DNA from: Homoserinimonas sp. OAct 916
GTDB lineage: Bacteria > Actinomycetota > Actinomycetes > Actinomycetales > Microbacteriaceae
Direction of reading: 5' to 3'
NCBI RefSeq assembly: GCF_003260275.1
Contig: NZ_QJHB01000011.1
Span: 1 to 64,000 of the forward strand
DNA length: 64,000 nt
Position 1 is the stretch's first letter; each line of letters starts with the position of its first letter. This document shows, one piece after another, positions 16,658 through 24,996 of this stretch. The position numbers and the translations under genes are program-made. The notes beneath the pieces were generated by a model. It was given only the letters and a program-made list of their open reading frames with translations. It was not told where the DNA came from and searched no databases.

Positions 16658-18274
16658 ATGGCGAATCGTGCGGGAGAACCGGTCCTCGAGTCCGATCTGG
16701 TCGATGTGAAAGAGTTGATCGACGCGTATTTCACGCTGAAACCTGATCCCGAGATCACCGAGCAACGGGTCGCGTTCGGCACCTCTGGCCACCGCGGCTC
16801 TTCGCTCACGACCTCGTTCAATGAGAACCACATCCTGGCCACCACCCAGGCGATCGTCGAATATCGGGCGTCGCAGGGCGTGACCGGGCCGCTGTTCCTC
16901 GGTATGGACACCCACGCCCTCAGCGTGCCCGCGCACACCTCAGCCCTTGAAGTGCTGGTCGGCAACCAGGTGCGGGTGCTGGTCGATGAGTTCGGTGACT
17001 TCGTACCCACCCCTGCCCTCTCGCACGCGATCCTCGCCTACAACCGTGCCGGCCACGGCCACAAGGCCGACGGTATCGTGGTCACCCCCAGCCACAACCC
17101 GCCTTCTGACGGCGGATTCAAGTACAACCCGCCGCATGGTGGACCGGCCGACTCCGACGCCACCAGTTGGATTGCTGCCCGCGCCAACGAGATCATCACC
17201 GGCGGTATGCGCGACGTGAACATGGCCGAGCCCAGCGCGGTCGAGACCTACGACTTTCGCGGCGCCTACGTGCGTGACCTCGAGAACATCATCGACATGG
17301 CCGCGATCAAGAAGGCCGGTGTGCGCATTGGGGCCGACCCGCTGGGCGGGGCGAGCGTCGGCTACTGGGGCGCCATCCGCGACCATTACGGCCTCGATCT
17401 CACCGTCGTGAACCCGAGAGTCGACCCGACCTGGCGGTTCATGACGCTCGACTGGGACGGCAAGATTCGCATGGATCCGTCATCGGCGGATGCCATGGCC
17501 TCGGTTCTGGCGCACAAGGATGACTTCGACATCCTGACCGGCAACGACGCCGACGCCGACCGGCACGGTATCGTCACACCCGACGCCGGCCTGATGAACC
17601 CTAACCATTTCTTGGCAGTGGCGATCGACTACCTCTACCGCAATCGCACAGACTGGAGCGCGAACGCTCGCATCGGCAAAACCCTCGTCTCCTCCCGCAT
17701 GATTGACCATGTCGCCGCCGAACTCGGTCGCACACTCTGGGAGGTTCCGGTCGGCTTCAAATGGTTCGTTCCCGGCCTGATCGATGGGTCAGTGGCGTTC
17801 GGTGGCGAAGAGAGTGCCGGGGCCAGCTTCGTGCGTTTCGACGGCAACGTCTGGACCACTGACAAGGACGGGATCATCCTGGCCCTGCTCGCCGCCGAGA
17901 TCGTGGCCGTGACCGGCAAGACCCCAAGCCAGTTGTACGGGGCGCTGGCGGAGAAGTTCGGTGAGCCGGCCTATGAACGCATCGACGCCGTCGCGACACC
18001 CGCGCAGAAAGCGGCGTTGTCAAAGCTCGACGGCGACGCCATTGCCGCAACCCACCTGGCCGGCGACCCGATCACCTGGAAACTCAGTCACGCTCCTGGG
18101 AATGGCGCCGCTATTGGCGGGGTGAAGGTGGAGACCGAGTTCGCCTGGTTTGCCGCCCGACCGAGCGGCACCGAAGACGTCTACAAGATCTATGCCGAGT
18201 CGTTCAAGGGGCCCGAGCACCTTCGCGAAGTGCAGCAGGAGGCAAAAGCGATCGTCGCCGCCGCCCTCGGCTGA
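16658..18274 (+). CDS. pgm: Phosphoglucomutase (alpha-D-glucose phosphate-specific)
   Basis: Phosphohexomutase of 538 residues interconverting glucose-1-phosphate and glucose-6-phosphate, feeding glycogen and cell-wall sugar nucleotides. The active-site phosphoserine loop is TPSHNPPSDGGFKYNPP near residue 145, the metal loop is GNDADADRHG near 300, the sugar-binding loop is GGEESAGASF, and the phosphate-binding loop is RPSGTEDVYKIYAES near the end. The ATG at 16658 with GAAGG upstream is chosen; the open frame reaches far upstream across the divergent gene and is not coding there. Confidence 0.95.
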   Translation: MANRAGEPVLESDLVDVKELIDAYFTLKPDPEITEQRVAFGTSGHRGSSLTTSFNENHILATTQAIVEYRASQGVTGPLFLGMDTHALSVPAHTSALEVLVGNQVRVLVDEFGDFVPTPALSHAILAYNRAGHGHKADGIVVTPSHNPPSDGGFKYNPPHGGPADSDATSWIAARANEIITGGMRDVNMAEPSAVETYDFRGAYVRDLENIIDMAAIKKAGVRIGADPLGGASVGYWGAIRDHYGLDLTVVNPRVDPTWRFMTLDWDGKIRMDPSSADAMASVLAHKDDFDILTGNDADADRHGIVTPDAGLMNPNHFLAVAIDYLYRNRTDWSANARIGKTLVSSRMIDHVAAELGRTLWEVPVGFKWFVPGLIDGSVAFGGEESAGASFVRFDGNVWTTDKDGIILALLAAEIVAVTGKTPSQLYGALAEKFGEPAYERIDAVATPAQKAALSKLDGDAIAATHLAGDPITWKLSHAPGNGAAIGGVKVETEFAWFAARPSGTEDVYKIYAESFKGPEHLREVQQEAKAIVAAALG

Positions 18275-18302
18275 GGCCGACCGCTCGGGGCGTCGAAACA
18301 AT

Positions 18303-18365
18303 CGCTGCGCGGTCCTCCGCAAACCATCCCTCCGCTGGTCGAGCGCTTCCGAGGACCGCGGAGCG
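18303..18365. terminator. Large hairpin downstream of pgm
   Basis: Arms 18303-18317 and 18351-18365 pair over 14 of 15 positions (core CGCGGTCCTC/GAGGACCGCG). The hairpin lies between convergent pgm and the nitroreductase-like pseudogene. There is no T-tract on either side, so it may be a bidirectional terminator or an intergenic repeat. Confidence 0.5.
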
Positions 18366-18390
18366 CCCTGGTCGCATCGTGCTCGAAAGA

Positions 18391-18902
18391 TCAGCCGGAG
18401 GTCAGATCATCAGGAGCGGAGAAGGCGATCATCGGCATTCGCTTCACCATGTCCCTCCTGCCTTCGTCTGTGCCGTTGTATTCGAGCCCCATCTTCACCA
18501 ACAGGCGTTTTGCGAGGGCCGGGTGAGCCCGTTCATAGCGCCTGAATCGCGGTTCGGCTTCGTCCAGATCGATGAAGCGCGAGGTCGGCCGCCAGCGCAT
18601 ATTTCTCACCTGCACCTGCGGCGCCGGGTTTGCTCGAAGGTTGCGATACCAATCACTTCCTCCGCGCACTCCAGAGCAGACGATGTACTCGCCTGTGCCG
18701 ACGTCGTGCTCAACCACTTCGACGACAGTCTGATACACCCGCCGCGACTTACGACCGACGTGCGTGATCAGTAACAGCCGCTGCCGAACAAGAAGCCGAG
18801 ACGCGCGCGAAAAAGGTAGACCGGAAGCTTCAGCACGACTTTGAAGAGGCCAGTCGGCTTTTGATGGAAGTTCCACGTTCCGAGCACTCCGCTCATGCGC
18901 AT
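18391..18902 (-). pseudogene. Deazaflavin-type nitroreductase, frameshifted
   Basis: The downstream frame carries the body of an F420/deazaflavin-dependent nitroreductase-family protein (LLLITHVGRKSRRVYQTVVEV, then GSDWYRNLRANP). Its N-terminal half is in another frame. From ATG 18902 or 18896 the minus strand reads MSGVLGTWNF, then GLFKVVLKLPVYLFRARLG, then FLFG, a plausible family N-terminus, and then meets a stop in frame. The two halves join by a single missing base near 18784-18788. Either the gene is a recent pseudogene or the base was lost in sequencing. Without the frameshift it would encode about 170 residues. Confidence 0.75.
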
Positions 18903-18933
18903 AATTTACCCCATTGCAATGCGGGTGCAGCAT

Positions 18934-18964
18934 GATCTCCCCTGGCCATGGGCCAGGGGAGATC
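18934..18964 (-). terminator. Perfect hairpin after the secreted-protein gene
   Basis: Two 14-base arms (18934-18947 and 18951-18964) are exact inverted copies around ATG. The hairpin lies 46 bp after the stop of the minus-strand secreted-protein gene, with no clear T-run. A terminator role is likely. Confidence 0.65.
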
Positions 18965-19009
18965 TCGTCTCATGCGTTGTTCCGCGGGGTTAGCACCCGC
19001 TGGCATCGA

Positions 19010-20440
19010 TCATGGGCGGCTCACTGTGATGGTGGTTCCATTGCTGTCACCGTCGGGGTCACTGTTGATGCTCGGCACATACGTCGAGGAAGCCTTCACG
19101 ACACCGGTCACCCTGAAGACTGTTGTTGTGGTGGACCGGCTGAGCGAGAAGTTGCCCAGCGTGCAGGTGCCGTTGGCGGCGGTGGTGCACGTCAACGTTC
19201 CCTTGTAGTGGCTGAACGTTCCACTGACGGTTGCACCGGCTACGGCGACCCCGCTCGCATCCAGGATCTTGGCGATCACCTTCGGCTGCCACTTCGACGA
19301 AGAGCCAGCCATCGTGGCGTTATCCAGATCCCCGACGTGATGAGTTGCTGGTACTGGAGTCGGCGTCGGAGTCGGCGTCGGAGTCGGCGTCGGAGTAGGC
19401 GTCGGAGTCGGCGTCGGTGTCGGCGTGGGCGTGGGCGTGGGCGTCGGCGTGGGCGTTGGAGTAGGCGTGGCCAGGTTTGGGTCATAAACCGTGATAGCCA
19501 CGTGTTCCCCATCCCAGGTCAGTCCGGCTTTCGTGACGGAATCCGTGGTGAACGCCGAGCTCACGACTCCATTCCCGACACCGTATTTACTCACCGTGCA
19601 CGTGCCGTCCGCTGAAGTGACGCAGTCGCCGCCGAAGCCGGCGCCGGTGAACGATCCACTGACTGTTGCGGCAGCGACGGGGGCTCCCGTCAGGTCCGCG
19701 ATCATGACGGTCGCTCGCGGGAGCCACACATCCGGGTTAGGACTGGGAACACTGACGTCGAGGATGTTGGCGACGTGCATGATGGTTGAGGGAGCTGGAG
19801 GCGTGTAGAAATCAGCACACGTGCCGACCTGAAAATAGTTCGGTGCGGTCTCAGCCAGGTACACATTGCCGGTTATCAGCTGGTGTGAACCGGTGGCGTA
19901 GTAGAGGTTGGTAGCTGCGTCGTATTGAACCAGCGGGCTGCTCGTGATGGGAAAGGTGTCCTGAGACCAGTCGGTGCAGACGAATTCAGCGCCCCTCTTC
20001 ATGATCAGTGGAGAGTACGTGCGGCTGCCGAAGTAGGACGTGATGGTGTCGGGACTGCTCACCAATCCACTGAACCGGTACGAATGGTTGATTCCATCGC
20101 TGCCGTAGAAGTCCACATAGGCGTTCGAACCCCGCTGAAAAGTGCCGGAAGACGACGGGCACCAGGCATCCTGATAGTTGGGAAACGTCACACACGTCGA
20201 GGTGTAGGTTCCGTCGGCGTTGAGAGTGACCTGCCCTGTTCCGCCGTGCACGACGGTCCAGGTACCGTCCAGATTGGTGACCGCCTCTGCCGGCTGCGGC
20301 GCGGCAATCATCGCGAAGCTCATCGCGAGCGTTGCCACGACCGCAAGTACGGCACCCAATCGTTTGCTGGTTGTTCGACGCTGCGAAACGTTGGGTGGAT
20401 CATCGTCGAAGACGGCGCGTGCGGTCAATGTTTTGAACAT
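19010..20440 (-). CDS. Secreted protein with Thr-Pro linker and repeated Ig-like domains
   Basis: Exported protein of 476 residues. The signal peptide has a basic start and a hydrophobic run at about 28-48, with cleavage after AEA near 53. A lipocalin-like or adhesive N-terminal region to about residue 215 contains four to five cysteines. Two related domains follow: the first starts at MHVANILD and the second at HHVGDLDNA. Each continues through ATVSGSF/T and GTCT and ends in an ITV sheet; the second ends [16 protein letters not shown]. Such HVGDLD domains occur at the ends of bacterial secreted proteins. A 19-unit Thr-Pro linker separates them. Substrate or role unknown. GAAGGG precedes the ATG. 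Confidence 0.75.
   Translation of the reverse strand: MFKTLTARAVFDDDPPNVSQRRTTSKRLGAVLAVVATLAMSFAMIAAPQPAEAVTNLDGTWTVVHGGTGQVTLNADGTYTSTCVTFPNYQDAWCPSSSGTFQRGSNAYVDFYGSDGINHSYRFSGLVSSPDTITSYFGSRTYSPLIMKRGAEFVCTDWSQDTFPITSSPLVQYDAATNLYYATGSHQLITGNVYLAETAPNYFQVGTCADFYTPPAPSTIMHVANILDVSVPSPNPDVWLPRATVMIADLTGAPVAAATVSGSFTGAGFGGDCVTSADGTCTVSKYGVGNGVVSSAFTTDSVTKAGLTWDGEHVAITVYDPNLATPTPTPTPTPTPTPTPTPTPTPTPTPTPTPTPTPTPTPVPATHHVGDLDNATMAGSSSKWQPKVIAKILDASGVAVAGATVSGTFSHYKGTLTCTTAANGTCTLGNFSLSRSTTTTVFRVTGVVKASSTYVPSINSDPDGDSNGTTITVSRP
19355..19468. repeat. 19-copy hexanucleotide repeat encoding (Thr-Pro)n
   Basis: Nineteen tandem hexamers of the type GGCGTC/GGAGTC lie inside the secreted-protein gene and encode a Thr-Pro spacer. 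Third-position drift between units shows that the repeat is not a brand-new expansion, but the runs of identical units could still slip in steps of six bases without shifting frame. Confidence 0.9.
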
Positions 20441-20677
20441 TATTAGCCCTTCGGTCTGGTCAGAGGCAGAGCCCGCCAGAATGACTGATTGCCGCTAACG
20501 CCAATAGATCTTAGTTTTAGAATCTATGCCTCTCGTTTTGTTTTGTCAATATTTTTTAATTTTAGAATCTCGGGGTATTCGACAATGGGCCTCAGCCCGG
20601 CTGTCGCCGCCGTGACGAAACACCCTTCATACGGTTGAGCTGGGGCGCACGTTGGGGCGCCGTCGACAGAGGGCACG
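20441..20677. other. AT-rich promoter region of the secreted-protein gene
   Basis: This 237-bp stretch has no gene. Positions about 20490-20575 are strikingly AT-rich against the surroundings. It holds an 11-base direct repeat, TTTTAGAATCT, at 20515-20525 and 20560-20570. Repeats spaced 45 bp apart upstream of the minus-strand gene could be regulator binding sites. Confidence 0.4.
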
Positions 20678-21076
20678 GTGGATGAGTACGCTTTTCGGAT
20701 GTTGACGATTCACGAGGAACCAGACTGCGGAAATGCTCCCCGAAAGCTGATCCTGAGAAACCTCGTCGTCGCACTCGCAACTCAGGACAGCGAATACGTC
20801 GACTCATTGCTCAGCGATGATGTGGTGTGGGATCTCGTCGGCGGTCAGGTCCTGATGGGCCGGGATGCCATCCGTGAATGGATTACTTCGCAGGGGCCGG
20901 TTGACGCAGTGACGTTCGGAACGTTTCTCACCCACGGTCGCGGAGCAGGCGTCGACGGGTCACTCGACCTGGCTGACGGACCGCGGTCCAGATTCTGCCA
21001 TGTTCTGCGCTTCGCAGGCGCTGCCAGGACCGCAAAGGTCATCGGGGTGAACAGCTACATCATCAGAGCGACTTAG
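20678..21076 (+). CDS. SnoaL/NTF2-like protein
   Basis: Protein of 132 residues with the NTF2/SnoaL-like cone fold pattern: an N-terminal helix region, LLSDDVVWDLVGGQVLMGRDAI in the middle, and strands ending in VIGVNSYI. No catalytic pair can be assigned confidently. The GTG at 20678 is the longest start; the ATG at 20699 (MLTIHEEP) is equally likely. It stands alone between two minus-strand genes. Confidence 0.65.
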   Translation: MDEYAFRMLTIHEEPDCGNAPRKLILRNLVVALATQDSEYVDSLLSDDVVWDLVGGQVLMGRDAIREWITSQGPVDAVTFGTFLTHGRGAGVDGSLDLADGPRSRFCHVLRFAGAARTAKVIGVNSYIIRAT

Positions 21077-21134
21077 GCCCGACAACCTGGGGCAGCACCT
21101 CTCATTCGCAGGCTCGAACTGCGCCTTGCGTTCC

Positions 21135-22496
21135 CTACGACTTGGGCGCGGCCGACCGATCGACTGAGGCCCGACGCGAACGCAGGGCGGCCAGGCCGAG
21201 AATGAACATCGGCACCAGCACGAGCGCGGCGAGGGAGTTCAGCGCGAGATAGCCTCCCCAGGCGAGAACGACGCCGGAGACTGCCGCGGAGACCGCGGCC
21301 GCGATGTTCATGATGGCGTCGGACGCGCCCTGCAGCGGCACCCGGGTTTCGGGGCTCGCCGACCGGGTGAGAAGGGCCGATCCGCCGATCAGGCCCGCAG
21401 ACCAGCCGAGGCCGAGCACCCCGAGCGCAGCACCGAGCATGAGGGTGTCGTCGGGGCCGGCGGTCGCGCCGAGGACCATCGACACCATGAAGATGCCCAT
21501 GCCCATCGCGATCACCCGTCCGGCTCCGATCTTGTCGGTGAGCCATCCCATCACGGGGCTAGCCGCGTACATCCCCAGAATGTGCACACTGATCACGATG
21601 CCGACCATGTCCAGGCTCAGCCCCTGATGCGCCATGTGCACCGGTGTCATCACCATGACGCCGACCATGATCATGTGTGACCCCGTGATCGCCATCAGCG
21701 CGAACAGGGTGGGCGGATGGCGCCTCGCCGATTTCAGTGCGACGATCAGTCCCACCGATTTTGGCTTCTGCACCGCATCGTCTTCGAGGTGTCCGGGCGC
21801 GGGGGTACGCAGGAACAGTCCGATCAACAGGGCCGCCAACGCGAAGGAGACCAGCGAGAACACGTAGGGGCCGGCCAGCGGCTCGAGGCCGAGGCCGGCA
21901 CCGAGATCGGCGCCCAACTGGGACAGGTTCGGTCCCGCCACCGAACCGATGGTGGTTGACCAGAGCACGATCGACATTGCGGTCGCCTGGAACGCCGGCT
22001 TGACGACCTCGGTGGCGGCGAATCGGGATTGCAGCCCTGAGGCCTGCGCGGCGCCGAAGGCGCCGAGTCCAACCAGCAGGATCGGGAAGATGTTCGTCAT
22101 CGCGGCCAGGAGGATCAGGACGGCCCCAACCACGGCAAGCACATAGCCGGTGGTCAGAGCCCATCGACGGCCGCGCCGGGCCGCCAGCCGGGCGAGTGGG
22201 ATCGCAACGATTCCGGCTCCAAGCAGACTCGCCGTCTGGCCGAATCCGGCCATCGTGACCGTGCCGGCGATCTTCTCGGCGAGCAACCCGCCCACTGCGA
22301 AGCCAGATGCCACTCCCACCCCGGCGAGCAGCTGGCTGATGATGAGAACCATCAACGCCCGTCGGTGTTGCGTCTTTCGCGCCGATCCGTCACCGCGGGT
22401 CATTGGTGAAGCACTCTCGCGTTGACCCGGCTGGGAACCGCCTGCGGTCAGCGTGGGTTCGGACATCCGGTCACTCTCATTCATAGCTGGGGGCAT
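21135..22496 (-). CDS. MFS transporter
   Basis: Major facilitator of 453 residues with about twelve transmembrane helices and a 45-residue hydrophilic N-terminus. The loop 2-3 motif is weak (LARLAARRGRRWALT), and a second copy-like motif, GWLTDKIGAGRVI, lies in the second half. The substrate is unknown. The first codons overlap the end of the D,D-carboxypeptidase gene by 20 bp, so the two are probably cotranscribed. In-frame ATGs at 22496, 22484 and 22466 are all possible starts. Confidence 0.85.
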   Translation of the reverse strand: MPPAMNESDRMSEPTLTAGGSQPGQRESASPMTRGDGSARKTQHRRALMVLIISQLLAGVGVASGFAVGGLLAEKIAGTVTMAGFGQTASLLGAGIVAIPLARLAARRGRRWALTTGYVLAVVGAVLILLAAMTNIFPILLVGLGAFGAAQASGLQSRFAATEVVKPAFQATAMSIVLWSTTIGSVAGPNLSQLGADLGAGLGLEPLAGPYVFSLVSFALAALLIGLFLRTPAPGHLEDDAVQKPKSVGLIVALKSARRHPPTLFALMAITGSHMIMVGVMVMTPVHMAHQGLSLDMVGIVISVHILGMYAASPVMGWLTDKIGAGRVIAMGMGIFMVSMVLGATAGPDDTLMLGAALGVLGLGWSAGLIGGSALLTRSASPETRVPLQGASDAIMNIAAAVSAAVSGVVLAWGGYLALNSLAALVLVPMFILGLAALRSRRASVDRSAAPKS

Positions 22497-23340
22497 CAGG
22501 CAGATCGAAGAACTGCTCGAGCGTGGGCACTTTGGTGTCGTGCATCTCGGTCGCGAGCGTGATTCCGACGAAACGCATGTGGTAGCCCTCGTACTCGTAG
22601 CCTGTCACGTCGGTGAAACCGTCTGGATAGCGCACGATGAACCCATACTTCCACGAGTTCTCAGCAAGCCACTTTCCGTAGACCGTTCCACCGAAGCAGA
22701 TCTGCAGTGAGCACTCTCCGGAGCTGCCGCTCACATCGACCGCGAGGCCGGTCTGGTGCTCGCTGTGGCCGGGGCGGGCGCTGGTCAGGTCGGCGGCCTC
22801 CTGGCCCTCGCTGTCGACCCATCCCGCGTAGACGCTGACCTGGGTCGCATAGGAACGGTAGGCGCTTTGAACGGTGAGCCCGATGTCGTCGGCGGCGGCG
22901 GCATCAAACATGGTCACGAGCGCATCGGCGGTCTGCTGACGCATGGGCTGGTTGTTGATGTTCACCACGTCGGGGTAGACGAGGTCGTCAGGTGCGTAGT
23001 CGATGGGGTCGAGCGCCCGTAGCTTGTTCACGACCACCCAGATGCTGTCTGCGTTGTCGATCGAGTGCGCCGTCTTGTCGAAGGAAGGGGTGGGCTCAGG
23101 GGAGGGTGTCTTCGACGCCGTGGGCTTGGGCGACGGTGACCCGCTGGGTGTGGGGCTCGGTGCAGGACTCGACGACGGACTCGGAGACGGGCCACCCGGC
23201 GGCTTTGGAGTGAGGAGCGATACCAACATGATCACAATTACCACGATCACGACTGCAACACCGCCGAAGACCACAATGCGGCGACGGCGATACATGGCGC
23301 GTTGCGCGGCCGTTCGCTCTCGTCTGGTCTGTTCGGGCAC
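22477..23340 (-). CDS. M15-family D-alanyl-D-alanine carboxypeptidase (VanY-like)
   Basis: Membrane-anchored zinc peptidase of 287 residues that trims peptidoglycan stem peptides outside the cell. One transmembrane helix (about 22-44) is followed by a Pro/Ser/Lys linker to about residue 90, then the VanY domain. Zinc and active-site motifs are SEHQTGLAVDV (SxHxxGxAxD) near 196-206 and EGYH near 265 in place of the usual EPWH, keeping the catalytic Glu and zinc-binding His. The start is GTG at 23340. It is cotranscribed with the downstream MFS gene. Confidence 0.9.
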   Translation of the reverse strand: MPEQTRRERTAAQRAMYRRRRIVVFGGVAVVIVVIVIMLVSLLTPKPPGGPSPSPSSSPAPSPTPSGSPSPKPTASKTPSPEPTPSFDKTAHSIDNADSIWVVVNKLRALDPIDYAPDDLVYPDVVNINNQPMRQQTADALVTMFDAAAADDIGLTVQSAYRSYATQVSVYAGWVDSEGQEAADLTSARPGHSEHQTGLAVDVSGSSGECSLQICFGGTVYGKWLAENSWKYGFIVRYPDGFTDVTGYEYEGYHMRFVGITLATEMHDTKVPTLEQFFDLPDAPSYE

Positions 23341-23402
23341 GACGTCAACCCTACATTCCCTTTATCCGCCGCTCCCTGAGCAGCGGCGGTAGGTGCCGGG
23401 TC

Positions 23403-23426
23403 GCCGGCCGACCACTGTTGGCCGGC
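23403..23426 (-). terminator. Weak hairpin after the methyltransferase gene
   Basis: GCCGGCC (23403-23409) and GGCCGGC (23420-23426) are inverted arms around a ten-base loop, about 100 bp beyond the methyltransferase stop. There is no T-tract. It is a possible terminator. Confidence 0.35.
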
Positions 23427-23526
23427 CTGACGCTGGTTCGGGGCGGGTGGCGGGGCGGGTGCCGTGAATCAGCTCAACGGGCCACAGCCTGGATTCACCG
23501 GCCAGCCGGGTGCCGACACGCAATTA

Positions 23527-24420
23527 TCAGCTCGTGAGCGGCGCCGTCACGGCTTCCGTGAAGTCAACCGCTAACTGCTTGCCGGCGAAGCGGATGCGCA
23601 TGACATCGATGGCCTCCGGGTTCTGGTCGACCAGCACGAAGCGACGGCCGAGGGCAGCGGCAACCGCGCCAGTGGTCCCGCTGCCGGCGAAGAAATCCAG
23701 AACCCAGTCCCCCTCTCTGCTCGACGCCTGGATGATGCGCCGCAGAATGCCCTCGGGCTTCTGCGTCGGATATCCGGTCTTCTCCCGGCCGTTGGTCGGC
23801 ACGATCGTGTGCCACCAGACATCGGTCGGAAGCTTTCCACGGGCGACCTTCTCTGCTGTGACCAGACCCGGCGCCATATACGGTTCGCGGTCGACGGCGG
23901 TCGAGTCGAAATGGTAGGCCTTCGGGTTCTTCACGTAGACGAGGATGGTGTCGTGCTTGCTCGGCCAGCGGCTTTTCGACTTGGCCCCATAGTCGTAGGC
24001 CCAAATGATCTCGTTCAAGAATGATTCGCGGCCGAACAGAGCGTCCAGCAGCACCTTCGCATAGTGTGACTCGCGATAGTCAAGGTGCAGGTAGAGCGTG
24101 CCGTCATCGGCAAGGAGGCGCCACGCCTCGATCAGGCGCGGCTCCAGGAACTCCCAATAGTCGTCGAACACGTCGTCGTAGGCGCGCAGGTCGCCCTTGA
24201 TGCGCTCATACAGCTGCCCCTTGAACCCGGCCACTGTCGCGGTTTCACTGCGAACAGCGGTCGTCGTCTGGCGCCGCTGAACGCGCCCGGTATTGAACGG
24301 CGGGTCGAGATAGACGAGCGTGAAGGATTCTGAGGGCAGGGACTTCACAACCGCCAGGTTGTCGCCGGCGACGACAAGGTTGGGCGAGGTCGGTGTCCAG
24401 GCAACGGTCATGGCCTTCAT
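23527..24420 (-). CDS. Orphan beta-class DNA methyltransferase
   Basis: Site-specific amino-methyltransferase of 297 residues (N6-adenine or N4-cytosine). Catalytic motif IV, DPPFNTG, is near residue 39, and the AdoMet motif I, DFFAGSGTTGAV, is near 243. The order IV before I marks the beta class, and the target-recognition part lies between. TQKPEGILRRII precedes motif I as usual. No restriction endonuclease gene is adjacent, so it is an orphan enzyme; a regulatory or housekeeping methylation role is inferred. ATG at 24420 or 24411. Confidence 0.9.
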   Translation of the reverse strand: MKAMTVAWTPTSPNLVVAGDNLAVVKSLPSESFTLVYLDPPFNTGRVQRRQTTTAVRSETATVAGFKGQLYERIKGDLRAYDDVFDDYWEFLEPRLIEAWRLLADDGTLYLHLDYRESHYAKVLLDALFGRESFLNEIIWAYDYGAKSKSRWPSKHDTILVYVKNPKAYHFDSTAVDREPYMAPGLVTAEKVARGKLPTDVWWHTIVPTNGREKTGYPTQKPEGILRRIIQASSREGDWVLDFFAGSGTTGAVAAALGRRFVLVDQNPEAIDVMRIRFAGKQLAVDFTEAVTAPLTS

Positions 24421-24522
24421 TCTGTCAGCGATCGCCCTGTGCGGCCCTGTGATGCGAAGTGGTGCGAATTTGCGTCGCCGAGCCTAGGCTGGCAGTACCG
24501 ACGCGGTTTAAGGAGTGTGCGC

Positions 24523-24813
24523 ATGTCTGAAACAGTGGAACACGAGCCGGACCAGAGCATGTACGCGCTGTGGTCGAACGGGGTCATTCGCGGCCGGGCG
24601 CGCTATGCAGTTCGCGGCAACGCGCTGCACATCACCCACGTCGAGATCGACCCGGAACTGCAGGGCCAGGGTCTCGCCGCCTTTCTGATGCGCGACGCGC
24701 TCGACGAGATCAGGCTCACCACCGACTACCGGGTCGTGCCGGAGTGTTCCTATGCGGTGAAGTACTTCAACGAGCATCCCGTTTACCAGGACCTGCTCGA
24801 ACGCGGTCGCTGA
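24523..24813 (+). CDS. GNAT-like acetyltransferase (YidJ type)
   Basis: Small acetyltransferase-like protein of 96 residues of the COG2388 type. It has HVEIDPELQGQGLAAFLM, the acetyl-CoA pyrophosphate-binding loop with QGQG-x-A, and ends with a Y-F-x-H-P segment typical of these short GNAT proteins. AAGGAG lies seven bases before the ATG at 24523, which fixes the start against a longer frame from 24439. The substrate is unknown. Confidence 0.85.
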   Translation: MSETVEHEPDQSMYALWSNGVIRGRARYAVRGNALHITHVEIDPELQGQGLAAFLMRDALDEIRLTTDYRVVPECSYAVKYFNEHPVYQDLLERGR

Positions 24814-24835
24814 GTCGCGTCTCACCTTCGGCAGT

Positions 24836-24902
24836 CGAGGGGTCAAGATCGGCACCTGGCGCTGCCCGAATCTCTGTGGGAGGCGCCGATTCAGACCCCT
24901 CG
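24836..24902. other. Long structured hairpin upstream of the dGTPase gene
   Basis: Outer arms CGAGGGGTC (24836-24844) and GACCCCTCG (24894-24902) are exact. Inner arms ATCGGCACC (24848-24856) and GGCGCCGAT (24882-24890) pair at eight of nine positions, with a small symmetric internal loop between the two stems. It could be a terminator without a T-run or a structured leader for the next gene. The remaining intergenic bases hold nothing else I recognise. Confidence 0.4.
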
Positions 24903-24996
24903 GCAGAATGTCGAGGGGCAGGTGGGCCTGCTGCACCAGGGGCACGGATTGGCGTGTGAGGTGCGGTGACGGTCAAAGTGTGGTGCAATCAACGGG

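Noticed and set aside
19355-19468. CRISPR-like tandem repeat
   Set aside because: The period is six bases with no spacers and the repeat is in frame in a Thr-Pro linker.
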